Below, piece after piece: positions 1 through 9,913 of a DNA stretch of 64,000 bases. The notes beneath the pieces were generated by a model. It saw nothing but the letters and a program-made list of their open reading frames with translations, searched no databases and had not been told where the DNA came from. This stretch comes from Pycnococcus provasolii (Eukaryota; Chlorophyta; Pseudoscourfieldiophyceae; Pseudoscourfieldiales): NCBI GenBank assembly GCA_049487715.1, contig CP150578.1, positions 1 through 64,000 on the forward strand, read 5' to 3'. The position numbers and the translations under genes were made by a program. Every line of letters starts with the position of its first letter. Position 1 is the stretch's first letter.

Positions 1-187
1 ACCCTAACCCTAACCCTAACCCTAACCCTAACCCTAACCCTAACCCTAACCCTAACCCTAACCCTAACCCTAACCCTAACCCTAACCCTAACCCTAACCC
101 TAACCCTAACCCTAACCCTAACCCTAACCCTAACCCTAACCCTAACCCTAACCCTAACCCTAACCCTAACCCTAACCCTAACCCTAA
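1..187. repeat. Chromosome-end telomere, (CCCTAA)n
   Basis: Thirty-one uninterrupted CCCTAA hexamers start at base 1, so the G-rich strand is TTAGGG running outward. The array then decays into CCCTAATCCC- and CCCCAA-like degenerate copies up to about 265. Perfect tandem hexamers at the first base of the window indicate a real chromosome end rather than an internal array. Confidence 0.97.
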
Positions 188-912
188 TTGAAACCCCTAA
201 TCCCAAACCCCCAATTATTTTCAAACCCCTAAACTCAAACCTTAACCCTAACCCTAACCCAAAAAAAAAGCCCCATACATTTTGGTCGGGCTCGACCAAA
301 ATGGTCGGCAAAAAATCAATGGCGTTTTTTTTGCATGGGCATAACCAGTCAGATGGGGGGAGTAACGCAGGCACTTTGTTTTAGCAATACCGCACAAAAA
401 ATTTTTGTCGACCATTTTGGTCGGGCTCGACCATTTTGGTCGGGCTCGACCAAAATGGTCGGCAGAGGGAAGGGAGTGTTAGGGTATACACCGTTCATTT
501 TGTGAATGCAATCCTGGCAGGCATTTTATAACCATCTGCCAGCCTTGCCAGCCTAATACACACCTTTCACCAAATATAAAATGCTTTTTAATTGCATTCT
601 TCGACCAAAAGGCCTCCGGAAACAAGGGGTACGCTGGCATTTCAGTGGCTTAATAATCCGTTTTGCCACCTTAACCTCCCATACAAGCGAATTATTAATT
701 GAAAATACGAATTAACCGAGCAGGAGCTCGACCAAAAAACACCGTTCAAGGGAGGCTTCCATTTGAGCCTCTGGACCTTTTTGGTAGAGAAAAAAAAGCC
801 CAAGGATTGTCGGGGGGGTCCCCTTACAAAAAAATGATTTATTTAATTGCAAAGGGGCGTCTCCCACTATAGAAAAACAGCCTTGCAAATCCTTGGCACC
901 TGTAAAGGCATC
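188..912. repeat. Subtelomeric repeat unit 1
   Basis: First of three near-identical units. It holds degenerate telomere-like sequence, an A9 run followed by GCCCCATACATTTTGG (landmark at 271), several copies of a GACCAAAATGGTCGG inverted motif, an AT-rich block containing AAATATAAAATGC, and ends next to the next telomere array. The same order of landmarks recurs in units 2 and 3. Reading frames inside it are translations of repeat DNA and are not proposed as genes. Confidence 0.93.
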
Positions 913-1757
913 TAACCCTAACCCTAACCCTAACCCTAACCCTAACCCTAACCCTAACCCTAACCCTAACCCTAACCCTAACCCTAACCCTAACCCTAAC
1001 CCTAACCCTAACCCTAACCCTAAAACCCTAATTGAAACCCCTAATCCCAAACCCCCAATTATTTTCAAACCCCTAAACTCAAACCTTAACCCTAACCCTA
1101 ACCCAAAAAAAAAGCCCCATACATTTTGGTCGGGCTCGACCAAAATGGTCGGCAAAAAATCAATGGCGTTTTTTTTGCATGGGCATAACCAGTCAGATGG
1201 GGGGAGTAACGCAGGCACTTTGTTTTAGCAATACCGCACAAAAAATTTTTGTCGACCATTTTGGTCGGGCTCGACCATTTTGGTCGGGCTGGACCACAAA
1301 ATGGTCGGCAGAGGGAAGGGAGTGTTAGGGTATACACCGTTCATTTTGTGAATGCAATCCTGGCAGGCATTTTATAACCATCTGCCAGCCTTGCCAGCCT
1401 AATACACACCTTTCACCAAATATAAAATGCTTTTTAATTGCATTCTTCGACCAAAAGGCCTCCGGAAACAAGGGGTACGCTGGCATTTCAGTGGCTTAAT
1501 AATCCGTTTTGCCACCTTAACCTCCCATACAAGCGAATTATTAATTGAAAATACGAATTAACCGAGCAGGAGCTCGACCAAAAAACACCGTTCAAGGGAG
1601 GCTTCCATTTGAGCCTCTGGACCTTTTTGGTCGAGAAAAAAAATTCCAAGGATAGTCGGGGGGGTCCCCTTACAAAAAAATGATTTATTTAATTGCAAAG
1701 GGGCGTCTCCCACTATAAAAAAATAGGCTGGCAAATCCTTGGCTCCTGTAAAGGTAT
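913..1757. repeat. Subtelomeric repeat unit 2 with internal telomere array
   Basis: Opens with an internal CCCTAA array (about 913-1026) and then repeats unit 1 with scattered substitutions. The landmark CCCCATACATTTTGG lies at 1115, 844 bp from its copy in unit 1. The degenerate AATTGAAACCCCTAATCCC junction that follows the terminal telomere is also present here after the internal array, so the unit as duplicated includes the telomere junction itself. Confidence 0.93.
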
Positions 1758-2575
1758 CTAACCCTAACCCTAACCCTAACCCTAACCCTAACCCTAACCC
1801 TAACCCTAACCCTAACCCTAACCCTAACCCTAACCCTAACCCTAACCCCTAATCTCAAACCCCTAATCTCAAACCCCCAATCAATTTAAACCCCTAAACA
1901 CAAATCTTAACCCTAACCCTAACCCAAAAAAAAAGCCCCATACATTTTGGTCGGGCTGGACCAAAATGGTCGGCAAAAAATCAATGGCGTTTTTTTTTCA
2001 TGGGCATAACCAGTCAGATGGGGGGAGTAACGCAGGCACTTTGTTTTCGCAATACCGCACAAAAAAATTTTGTCGACCATTTTGGTCGGGCTGGACCATT
2101 TTTGTCGGGCTCGACCAAAATGGTCGGCAGAGGGAAGGGGAGTGTTAGGGTATACACCGTTTATTTTGTGAATGCAATCCTGGCAGGCATTTTATAACCA
2201 TCTGCCAGCCTTGCCAGCCTAATACACACCTTTCACCAAATATAAAATGCTTTTTAATTGCATTCTTCGACCAAACCGCCTCCGGAAACTGCTAGTACGC
2301 TGGCATTTCGGTGGCTTAATAATCAATTTTGTCACCTTAACCTCCCATACAAGCGAATTATTAATTGAAAATACGAATTAACCGAGCAGGAGCTCGACCA
2401 AAAAAAACCGTTCAAGGGAGTGTTCCATTTGAGCCTCTGGACCTTTTTGGTCGAGAAAAAAGTCCCAGGATGGTCGGGGGGTCCCCCTTACACAAAAATG
2501 ATTTATTTAATTGCAAAGGGGCGTCTCCCACTATAAAAAAACAGCCTTGCAAATCCTTGGCACCTGTAAAGGTAT
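1758..2575. repeat. Subtelomeric repeat unit 3 with internal telomere array
   Basis: Opens with an internal CCCTAA array (about 1758-1850). The landmark CCCCATACATTTTGG is at 1936, 821 bp after its copy in unit 2. This unit differs more from the others (altered junction after the array, CTGCTAGTACG replacing the AAGGGGTACG-type sequence near 2290), consistent with its being the oldest copy. Confidence 0.92.
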
Positions 2576-2663
2576 CTAACCCTAACCCTAACCCTAACCC
2601 TAACCCTAACCCTAACCCTAACCCTAACCCTAACCCTAACCCTAACCCTAACCCTAACCCTAA
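2576..2663. repeat. Innermost internal telomere-repeat array
   Basis: About 15 CCCTAA hexamers that follow unit 3 and run directly into the 12-bp variant array. It is the fourth telomere-type array counted from the chromosome end. Confidence 0.93.
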
Positions 2664-2759
2664 CCCTAGACGTAACCCTAGACGTAACCCTAGACGTAAC
2701 CCTAGACGTAACCCTAGACGTAACCCTAGACGTAACCCTAGACGTAACCCTAGACGTAA
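2664..2759. repeat. Variant telomere array, 8 x CCCTAGACGTAA
   Basis: Eight identical 12-bp units fill 2664-2759 exactly. Each equals two telomere hexamers in which the second is altered (CCCTAG-ACGTAA instead of CCCTAA-CCCTAA). The array marks the inner border of the subtelomeric block; non-repetitive sequence starts at 2760. Confidence 0.95.
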
Positions 2760-3462
2760 CCCTATTCGCCAGCCTGGTGCTTATCCGCACGTGGTGAAAA
2801 AAAAATTCTCGCCTGCGGCGTGCGGCCGACCGTCGGCCAGCGTCGTCGCGTGCGCGCGGCTAAGGCTCAAGATGAACCGCCTTTGCCGTGCTCCGCTCCT
2901 CCTTGTCCGACGGTAATTTTTTTAAAAATTGTATCAAGCACGATGCCTGACGGCCGTAGTGGTGACACGAAGATGGTCTAATTTCTAGTGACGTTGACCT
3001 TGCTTCCAGAGTCCCATATCCATGACGAGTATCCAGCTATTTTGTCTTGCGACATGGCATGCTGCGTATAAAATGCAGGCATCTTCACGGAGAATCGTTC
3101 TGCCCAATTTCGTAAGGAACGACGAGTGACGCGCGGTGAAAACAAGTTTCAGTTTCGGAAAAGTAAAGAGTGGTGGTTATAGGGTGGGGACTCCGGGGAG
3201 GTGTCGTTGAGGGGGTGCCTCGCGAGTCTCGCGAGGTCTAGAGAATCTCAAACAGGATTCGGTTGCAACCTCCTCAACCATCTCCAACGGGCAGCTCGGT
3301 ATGTCGATATCATGTCGACATCCATGCTGCGCTCCTGATACGTAACCAATCAGGTGTCGATAGGTGACGTCGACTCCTTCACAGTATCTCTTACAGAATC
3401 CATTTTCTATATAATATCCAGTAGAGTTAGTAGTCTTAACTACTAACTCCCAAACCATAACG
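2760..3462. other. Gene-free subtelomeric-proximal stretch
   Basis: No convincing gene is seen. A 93-codon minus-strand frame at 3177-3458 has no recognisable motif. Its distal part may belong to the long terminal repeat of the copia remnant that lies to its right, but no LTR end could be fixed here. Confidence 0.5.
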
Positions 3463-3875
3463 ACTCCACAACTTTTGGCCGTACGACACTAAACGGGTGA
3501 CGACGTGATAAAACCAAAAGTGTAGAATGAGGTTCAGTGGGGAAAAGGGGAGGACTCGGAGTCTCAACGAGACCTACAAGTCGAGGCTTCTTTCCGAGAC
3601 CTTAGTCGGGAAAATAGGTCCAGTCCTTTTTCCTTCACATAATTCACTGAGTAACAGTGTTGACCCGGTTCCATGAACAACTCCACAACTTATTGGAAGA
3701 CACGTACGACACTAAAACGGGTGACGACGTGTATAAAAACCAAAAGTGTAGAATGAGGTTACAGTGGGGAAAAAGGGGGAGGACTCGGAGTCTCAACGAG
3801 ACCTACAAGTCGAGGCTTCTTTCCGAGACCTTAGTCGGGAAAATAGGTCCAGTCCTTTTTCCTTCACATAACGAA
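3463..3875. repeat. Tandem duplication, two copies of about 190-200 bp
   Basis: Two adjacent copies share the order ACTCCACAACTT..., GTACGACACTAAA, GGGTGACGACGTG, CCAAAAGTGTAGAATGAGG, GGAGGACTCGGAGTCTC and CCTTTTTCCTTCACATAA. Copy 1 spans about 3466-3645 and copy 2 about 3680-3875; they differ by small A/T indels. The pair sits between the copia C-terminal fragment and the subtelomere and may lie inside that element's LTR. Confidence 0.85.
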
Positions 3876-4175
3876 GTCCAGTTGTCCTGGCAACGAAGTC
3901 ATGCCAGCTGTCCTTCGCATCTCAAATAGATCGTAGCCCTCCAATCACTGACCTTCCAAACGGACAGATCCCTGCCGTCCAATTCACACAGTTATTCCAG
4001 TCCCGCGAGGATCCATTGTTGAACGGACAACCTCCACCAATAACCCATAACCAAACCCCTAACTGATCCATTATTGGACCATACAGACATACTTAACCAC
4101 TGCATCAATCAAAACTCCAACATATCCAGTGATCCAATAATGGATCCCAGATCCAGGTATGAGTTATGACTCTCG

Positions 4176-4307
4176 TCACTCCCCCTTGTCGCCGTGTCCT
4201 GAGGATACTGCGACATCTCCATTCATCATAATTTGTTTGGATCGGATATGTTCTAACTTCGGCAGCTGTTTAGTGAATGCATCGGCCAATTGGTCTTTAG
4301 TATAGTT
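4176..4307 (-). pseudogene. Ty1/copia polyprotein C-terminal (RNase H end) fragment
   Basis: On the minus strand 43 codons followed by TGA read as the end of a Ty1/copia polyprotein. Visible are NYTKDQLADAFTKQLP, which fits the conserved ADxxTKxLP box near the end of the copia RNase H domain, then LEHIRSKQIMMN and a short acidic tail. A polypurine tract (GACAAGGGGGAG, minus strand) overlaps the last codons and is followed at once by TGACGAG, as expected for PPT and LTR start. Upstream the frame is closed by a stop, so the rest of the polyprotein is lost. The 3' LTR would extend leftward toward about 3.2-3.5 kb (inference). Confidence 0.85.
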
Positions 4308-5211
4308 GCCACATTACCTAGTCATACGATTTTCGGGGTGGTCATGACGCGTCATGTGACGGTCATGACCCCGACGTCATGACGTTACCTCGTCATGACC
4401 CCCTCCTCAGAAAAAAAAGGGTTAGGACTAACCCCGAATCCAAACCCCGAATCCACCGCCGACCATTTTCATGGTGTTAATGTATAGACTTGCCCACAGA
4501 ACCGGTTGGCCGTCACACGTCTGCGCGTCACAACCACCGGGCAATGGTGTTTCCCGGAGCCTGTGACGTCCACGCACACGGTACGGTACGCGACACAGCC
4601 GTCGCCAGTTGGCGCTTGTTGTTTTATTCTCTCGTTCGCATGGAGCTGTGAGCTTGTTGTGACGTATTCTGTGACGTGCTCGGCACGATCACGTCAGCCC
4701 AAGTAAGTGAGTCACTTCCCGAGTTCCCGGGGTCAAAGTCATTTGCAAGTCGTGATGAAGAAACAGTGGGAAGTCATTTGCAAATCACTTGCAAGTCACT
4801 TCATCATCTAGGGACATTGGTCGGCAAGTCACTTGGAATCGAAGTGACTTTAACGGAGGAGAGCAACCGTGATGTGAGTTTCTCTTTTACAACCTGAGAA
4901 TGTAACCTAGAGAGAGAGACATCGGAATTCATCGCCCCGACTGGTCCAGTTCCAGTCGAATCACCTTCCCCTCCCAGGTGACATGCGGAGCGTTCGCTCA
5001 AAAAAAAAAAAAAAAGGCGCAAGTGGACATCGTCGCGTTCGACACCGGTCAGCCTGGTGTGTGTATCATCGATCTAATCTAGAGTCTAGACGTAAATCCG
5101 GCATCTGAATCCGGTTGCAAGCTTGAAGTAGACGTAGATCATCATCATCGTTACATCACCCGCAACCAGACACCTAATAACAGGGCGAATAAGAAAGCTC
5201 TGCTATGCATT
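4308..5211. other. Intergenic region with palindromic TCATGACG-type repeats
   Basis: No gene is seen over about 0.9 kb. 4332-4402 is packed with CATGACG palindromes (TCATGACGCGTCATG, GACGTCATGACGTTAC), a motif class that recurs near 38.7 and 60.2 kb. 4735-4860 carries repeated AAGTCATTTGC/AAGTCACTT words. A poly-A run lies at about 5000-5014. The last 200 bp are the 3' flank of the PGK gene. Confidence 0.6.
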
Positions 5212-6776
5212 CTACGCCTCGTCGAGAGCAGCCACACCGGGCAGCTCCTTGCCCTCGAGCAGCTCCAAGCTCGCGCCTCCTCCCGTGGAGATGTGGCTCA
5301 TCTTGTCCGCAAGGCCAGCCTTCTCCACCGCCGCGACGGAATCTCCGCCACCGATGATGGTGATGCCATCCAGGGTCGACAAGGTTTCCGCAACCGCGAA
5401 CGTTCCCTTCGCGAACGCATCCATCTCGAACACTCCCATCGGTCCGTTCCAGACAACCGTCTTGCACTTCGACAGCTCCTCCTGGATCTCCTTAATGCTC
5501 TCCGGGCCAGCATCAAGTCCCATCCAGCCGTCGGGGATCTCACCCGACTGGACCACCTTCACGTTAGCGTCGGCGGCGAAGTTGTCAGCAATGGTGACGT
5601 CGGAGGGGAGAATGAACTTCACGCCCTTCTTCTCCGCCATCTCCATCAGGCTCTTGGCGAGCTCGACCTTGTCGTCCTCGACGAGCGAGCTGCCGACGTC
5701 CTTGCCGAGCGCCTTGTCGAACGTGAACACCATGCCTCCTCCGATGACAATCGTGTCCACCTTCTCCATGAGCGACTCGATGACGCCAATCTTCGAGGAC
5801 ACCTTGGATCCGCCGACGATGGCGCAGAACGGGCGCTTCGGCTCGGACACGGCTCCGTCAAGGTAGTCGAGCTCCTTCTGCAGGAGGAATCCGGCAACCG
5901 AGGGGCTGAGGAACTTCGTCACGCCCTCCGTGGACGCGTGCGCGCGGTGCGCCGTGCCGAAGGCATCGTTGACGAACAGGTCAGCGACCGACGCGAGCTT
6001 CTCAGCGAAGGCGGGGTCGTTCTTCGTCTCCTCCTTGTAGAAGCGCGTGTTCTCGAGCAGAAGCACGGATCCGTTCTCCATGGCGTCCACAGCCGCCTTG
6101 ACTTCGTCGCCGATGCAGTCGTCAGCCTTCGTCACCTTGCACGACATCTTCGCCTTGAGAGCATCGCCGACGGGCGTGAGGCGGAACTTGTCCTCAGGAC
6201 CGTCCTTCGGGCGTCCGAAGTGTGACATGACCACAACCTTCGCGCCGTTCTCGACGAGGTACTCGAGCGTCGGGATCGCCGCACGGATGCGCGTGTCGTC
6301 CGTGATGGTGGATCCGTCAACGGGGACGTTGAGATCGCAGCGCACCATCGCCACCTTTCCCTCGAGGTCCGCCTTCTTCAGGTCACCGACGGACTTCTTG
6401 GCGTTCGTCGCGACGGACGGGCGAGCCGTCTTCACGGCAGCACGGCGCACTGTTGATTGTTGTGGAAGGGAGGTGTGTGTGTGTGTGGTTAGCGTGATGA
6501 ATATCAAGATGAATATTTTTTGAGATATTGCCTCCTCCCCTCAACACCCCATCTGATCGTGAAACATAAGCCAAACAAAACAGCAATCGCATGTGTGTGA
6601 TCGATCTGATCTGTAAGGTCGTCACGTGTTTTTGGGCAAGAATATCTGCGCCAAAGCAAGTTTATTTCATGGTTGTGTGTGTGTGTACATATGCGCGCGT
6701 TGTCTGCGAGAGTCTCCGACGTACCCGGCATGGCACGGCGCGGTGCGCGAACGTTCATCTTCATAGCCATCGCCAT
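5212..6776 (-). CDS. PGK: Phosphoglycerate kinase, plastid-type (two exons)
   Basis: Converts 1,3-bisphosphoglycerate and ADP to 3-phosphoglycerate and ATP; in the plastid it runs in the reverse direction for the Calvin cycle. The model joins exon 1 (6725-6776) to exon 2 (5212-6449), giving 429 residues, about the family length of 400 plus a transit peptide. The first 35 residues or so are rich in Ala, Arg, Lys and Met and lack acids ([17 protein letters not shown]...), typical of a chloroplast transit peptide. Family signatures seen are [45 protein letters not shown] and the C-terminal GGGDS...STGGGASLE nucleotide-binding loops. Exon 1 was chosen because the continuous frame would start with an unlikely CA-repeat-encoded peptide, while splicing GTACGT to CAACAG restores frame and a transit peptide. 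It is divergent from the arginine deiminase gene. Confidence 0.95.
6450..6724 (-). other. PGK intron 1 (275 bp)
   Basis: On the minus strand it begins GTACGT after CATGCCGG and ends TCAACAG before TGCGCC; a CA microsatellite lies near the 3' end. It splits a Val codon (phase 1) within the transit peptide. Base composition is lower in GC than the exons. Confidence 0.85.
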
Positions 6777-7279
6777 TGTTGCTTCTTGTGGTATTTGTGA
6801 TGTGTTGGTGTAGAGTGTTGTTGTGCTGGGGCCGTTTGTTGATCAGGTGAGGGGCGGAGAGAGGGAAGGGGGGATAACGATCCAAGGCTGAGGGCTGTGG
6901 TCCACCAGCCGGGTGCGGTGCCTTGCAGATAGACCTCTGATCTCGTTTCCCATCCGAAGGCGACTCGGACGAGGAATTACAGCCGATCATCGCACTGCAG
7001 CGTTCCAGCGCAGAGGGCACGCACCCCCACCGGGTTCAGAATATAAACGGGGGCCGGAAACCCGATTCCGCAAGTTCGGGCTTTGAGCACTGCTTTGAGC
7101 CCTCAATCCGAATCGGCGCCCCCCTTGACCTCTTGAAGCCACACGCCGCCACCGCCCACCGCCCTACCCGTACCCCTACAGCTTACAGGTCAGCTTTTCC
7201 CAAAGCCTCAGCAAGTGACCAACCTGCACACGTGCATATATCCGCAACACACACGCGCACGCACGATCGAGCACGTGCC
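6777..7279. promoter_or_regulatory. Divergent promoter region, PGK / arginine deiminase
   Basis: Five hundred bases separate the two start codons of opposite-facing genes. A TATAAA lies at 7042-7047, 233 bp before the deiminase ATG, and is a candidate core element. No operator-like repeat was seen. Confidence 0.5.
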
Positions 7280-8844
7280 ATGGCGTTCGAGTTCCTGTAC
7301 GTTTGTTTTTTTTTCTCTTTCATTCTGTGCCACCCTGTTCGTTTTATGTACATCACTCACAACCTGATCAAAAAACCCACACATGTACTCTCCATCATCA
7401 CAGCAAAGGGCAGCGCACGCCGTCCGAGGCGTCTCTCGCCTCCCTCGGAACCTCGCCGAACTCGTTCGGACGGTCGCCGTTTCGTGCGCACCCGCTGCGA
7501 ACAGACTCGTGCCAGAACCTCGTAGGGGCGAACTCGCCAGAGGCTGCGTCGCGCCGACGCCACGCGTCGGGTTCACGAATTCAGCCACATGCCATCGCCA
7601 GGGACCTCTACAGCCACGAAGGCGAGCCTTCGCAGACGGACGAAAACCACGCAGCGAGACTTGTGGTTGTATGCGAACCTCTTGGTGTGAACAACCTCAT
7701 GGGTGCCCTGCACCCTCACGGCGCCCTGTACGAAAAGCCAGTGAACATCGAAAAGGCGGCGGAGCAGCACGCCGCGTTTCGCAACGCCATTCGTGACACG
7801 GGCGCGGTGTGCGTGACGGTGAAGGACGTGCTCGAGTACGGTTGCGATCGTAGCGAACGTGCGCGCCTCGACCTTGAGCGACTTGCTATGCGCAGCTTGC
7901 GCTACGAGCTTGACCCGGACACCGATCCGAGAACGCTGAGTGAGACGGAGAGGCACTTCGTCTCGGAGGACTACAAGGTGGAGGCGGTCGAGGCGATGTC
8001 CACGCAGCAGCTCGTCGACGTCATCTTTAGCCGACCAACGGTGGACATACGGAGATCGTTCCGCGACACGGGATTCACCGCGCGGTATCGCTTCGAGCCT
8101 CTGACAAACGTGCTGTTTACGCGCGATCAGCAAATTGTCACGGGAAAGGGGGTGGTGATGGCGCGCATGAGGAGTGATCAGCGCGTTCATGAAGTGGAAC
8201 TCATGCAGTTCGTCTGGGGCAAGCTTGGCATTGTTCCCGTGGGGCAGATTGTCGCGCCGGGATACCTGGAAGGTGGTGACTTCATCGCCGCAGGCGATGT
8301 CGCGCTGATTGGCGTGGGACTGCGAAGCAACGAGGAGGCTGTTCGGCAGCTGTGCGAACAGGACCTTCTTGGACATCGTCGCGTCGCGGTCGTCAAGGAC
8401 AACTTCGAGCAGCACCAGGATCGAATGCACCTCGATTGCATCTGCAGCTTGCTGAGTGCGAACTGCGTTCTCCTCGCCGAGGACGTGATTGGCGAATCGT
8501 GTCCAAAGCGGCGCCTCGTCGACGAGTATGAGCTCGTGGAGGACGAACTGGACGGCGACGAGGGCTGGGGTCGGTACCGCTGCGTGAAATCAAATGTGGA
8601 GCTCGGCGCATACTTTGAACACCACGGCTACAACGTGATTCCAGTTCCACGCGAAGAGCAGCTGAAGTACGCGTGCAACTGCCTGAACCTCGGCGGCGGA
8701 AGCCCTGTGCTGAGTTGCCACCACCTCTCCGCGAAAAGGCTCGCGAAGGACAGTCGCTTTGACGGCGACGTTCGTTTCGTTGCTTTTGAGGAGGTGACTG
8801 CAATGTACGGCAGTCTTCACTGTTGCTCGCAGGTGCTACGATGA
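7280..8844 (+). CDS. Arginine deiminase (amidinotransferase fold), two exons
   Basis: Likely hydrolyses arginine to citrulline and ammonia. The model joins a 17-nt exon 1 (7280-7296) to exon 2 (7404-8844), giving 485 residues. Deiminase-family landmarks are visible in order: FTRD at about residue 242, EGGDF at about 295 (guanidinium-binding Glu/Asp), HLDC at about 348 (catalytic His and Asp) and a C-terminal LNLGGGSPVLSCHH at about 432-446 whose Cys is the probable nucleophile. The last box differs from the textbook GGGxxC spacing of bacterial enzymes, so assignment to arginine deiminase rather than another guanidino-modifying enzyme is inference. The N-terminal 80 residues are Ser/Arg-rich and could be an organelle presequence. 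The gene ends 135 bp from the convergent neighbour. Confidence 0.85.
7297..7403 (+). other. Arginine deiminase intron 1 (107 bp)
   Basis: Begins GTACGTTTG after ATGGCGTTCGAGTTCCT, is T-rich, and ends CATCACAG before CAAAGGGC. Splicing is phase 2 and links MAFEF to LKGQRTPSEAS in frame. The donor GTACGT is the same as that of the PGK intron next door. Confidence 0.8.
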
Positions 8845-8979
8845 GAGCAACAAATTGAAGTAAATCGCTTGTAAATCGTCTGAGAAATAATGAAATCGTT
8901 ATATCGTTATTTACAAAGTTGGGGAGACGGAAAAACAAACAAACAAACAAACAAACAAACAAATAAGCGAGTTTTCGTT
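8845..8979. other. Convergent 3' spacer with (AAAC)n microsatellite
   Basis: Between two tail-to-tail genes lies about seven AAAC units (8934-8961). No terminator-like hairpin is seen, as expected for a eukaryotic gene end. Confidence 0.8.
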
Positions 8980-9525
8980 TCAAGCGGCTTGCAAAACGAG
9001 CAAATCATATGCGGAATACAGCGCGAGTCCCACGGAACCAGCTGCGAGTCCGAACAGTACGTACGCGGCGTATAGAGCCGGCTTGCTGAGCTGCTGACGC
9101 CCTCCCGTGAACCGACTGCCTGGTATCTTTTCGTCGCCGTCGCCGTCGCCGTCGCCGTCGGTTCGTGGGAAAACAACGGAGTCGTTCCCCGTTCCGAATG
9201 GCAGTCCAAGGGAAACCCTCCTGAAGAACTCTTGTGTTGCCCATACGAAAGGAAACACTCCAATGACGAATACCGCCGTATCCGCCGGTGTCACGCCCCG
9301 CGGCTCGATGACGATCGGCGGCGCGACGTTGCTCTCTCCGTCTGCAGCATCCACACGAACCACCTGTTCAGCTTGATTTTCGGTGACAGCCGCGTCCGGC
9401 AGAGGCGCGGCGTTCGCCGGCAGAGCCATGCCTTGCGTCGTGAGTTTGTTTCGCCTGCGTCGTGCGAGCACGTTCACCGGACGCTTCGTTGCTTTGGACT
9501 TGACGTGAACGCTCGCGACCGCCAT
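8980..9525 (-). CDS. Small two-helix membrane protein, probably plastid-targeted
   Basis: I do not recognise the family. The 181-residue product starts at MAVASVHVKSKATKRPVN, chosen because the first 35 residues are basic and acid-free like a transit peptide, followed by an Ala-rich cleavable-looking stretch. Two hydrophobic segments are visible: about residues 84-100 (TAVFVIGVFPFVWATQEF) and 150-175 (ALYAAYVLFGLAAGSVGLALYSAY). Between them are RRVSLGLPFGTGNDSV and a (Asp-Gly)5 run encoded by GACGGC hexamers at about 9134-9160. Basic first segment, two helices and the small size resemble thylakoid assembly or accessory proteins, but that is inference. An additional upstream exon cannot be excluded because the frame stays open to 9669. 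Confidence 0.6.
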   Translation of the reverse strand: MAVASVHVKSKATKRPVNVLARRRRNKLTTQGMALPANAAPLPDAAVTENQAEQVVRVDAADGESNVAPPIVIEPRGVTPADTAVFVIGVFPFVWATQEFFRRVSLGLPFGTGNDSVVFPRTDGDGDGDGDEKIPGSRFTGGRQQLSKPALYAAYVLFGLAAGSVGLALYSAYDLLVLQAA

Positions 9526-9913
9526 CCTTGGAATTCTGAATATGAGGCCAAGAATGAACCCCGAAACATGAGCCCCGAGATCGAACGAGACTTGTTCGAA
9601 ACCCCGAAAATGCGCAATAATAAAAATCATTCCATCAATCAGTCGCCTTGTCCTTCGCTTGTCACTCACCCACTCTCTGTGGCCTTGTCAGACAACAAAA
9701 TAAGAACTACACACTGCAAGGTCAGCCGTTTTCCTCCGCCCTTCTTCCCCTTCTCCCTTCCCCCTTCTCCGCAAGTCCGCAGCAGCGCCTCAGCAGTCAG
9801 TCCCCGGGGGAGTGAGTGCTCACTCGCCCAGCCCGCCAGGCCCGGCCGGCCTCTCTCGCACACCTCTGCTCCTGCTGGCCACGACGACGTACGCACGCAC
9901 GCCTGTACGCACC
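9526..9913. promoter_or_regulatory. Divergent promoter region, membrane protein / SPFH protein
   Basis: The 388 bp between two opposite start codons include a C/T-rich stretch (about 9729-9770) on the side of the SPFH gene. No TATA box was identified. Confidence 0.45.

Noticed and set aside
712-1337. Open frames reading Asn-Pro-Asn-Pro or Gly-Leu-Gly-Leu repeats through the subtelomere
   Set aside because: They are translations of the CCCTAA arrays and recur only because the repeat length is a multiple of three; no independent coding signal.
2365-2916. 183-codon frame through the innermost telomere arrays (PNPNP and RRNPRRNP repeats)
   Set aside because: Composed of repeat DNA; the Arg-Arg-Asn-Pro part is just the 12-bp variant array.
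5293-6225. 310-codon plus-strand frame opposite PGK
   Set aside because: Mirror frame of a certain gene in high-GC DNA, rich in Arg, Leu and His. The same applies to long antisense frames opposite LeuCD, the HEAT protein, CLC and SNF2.
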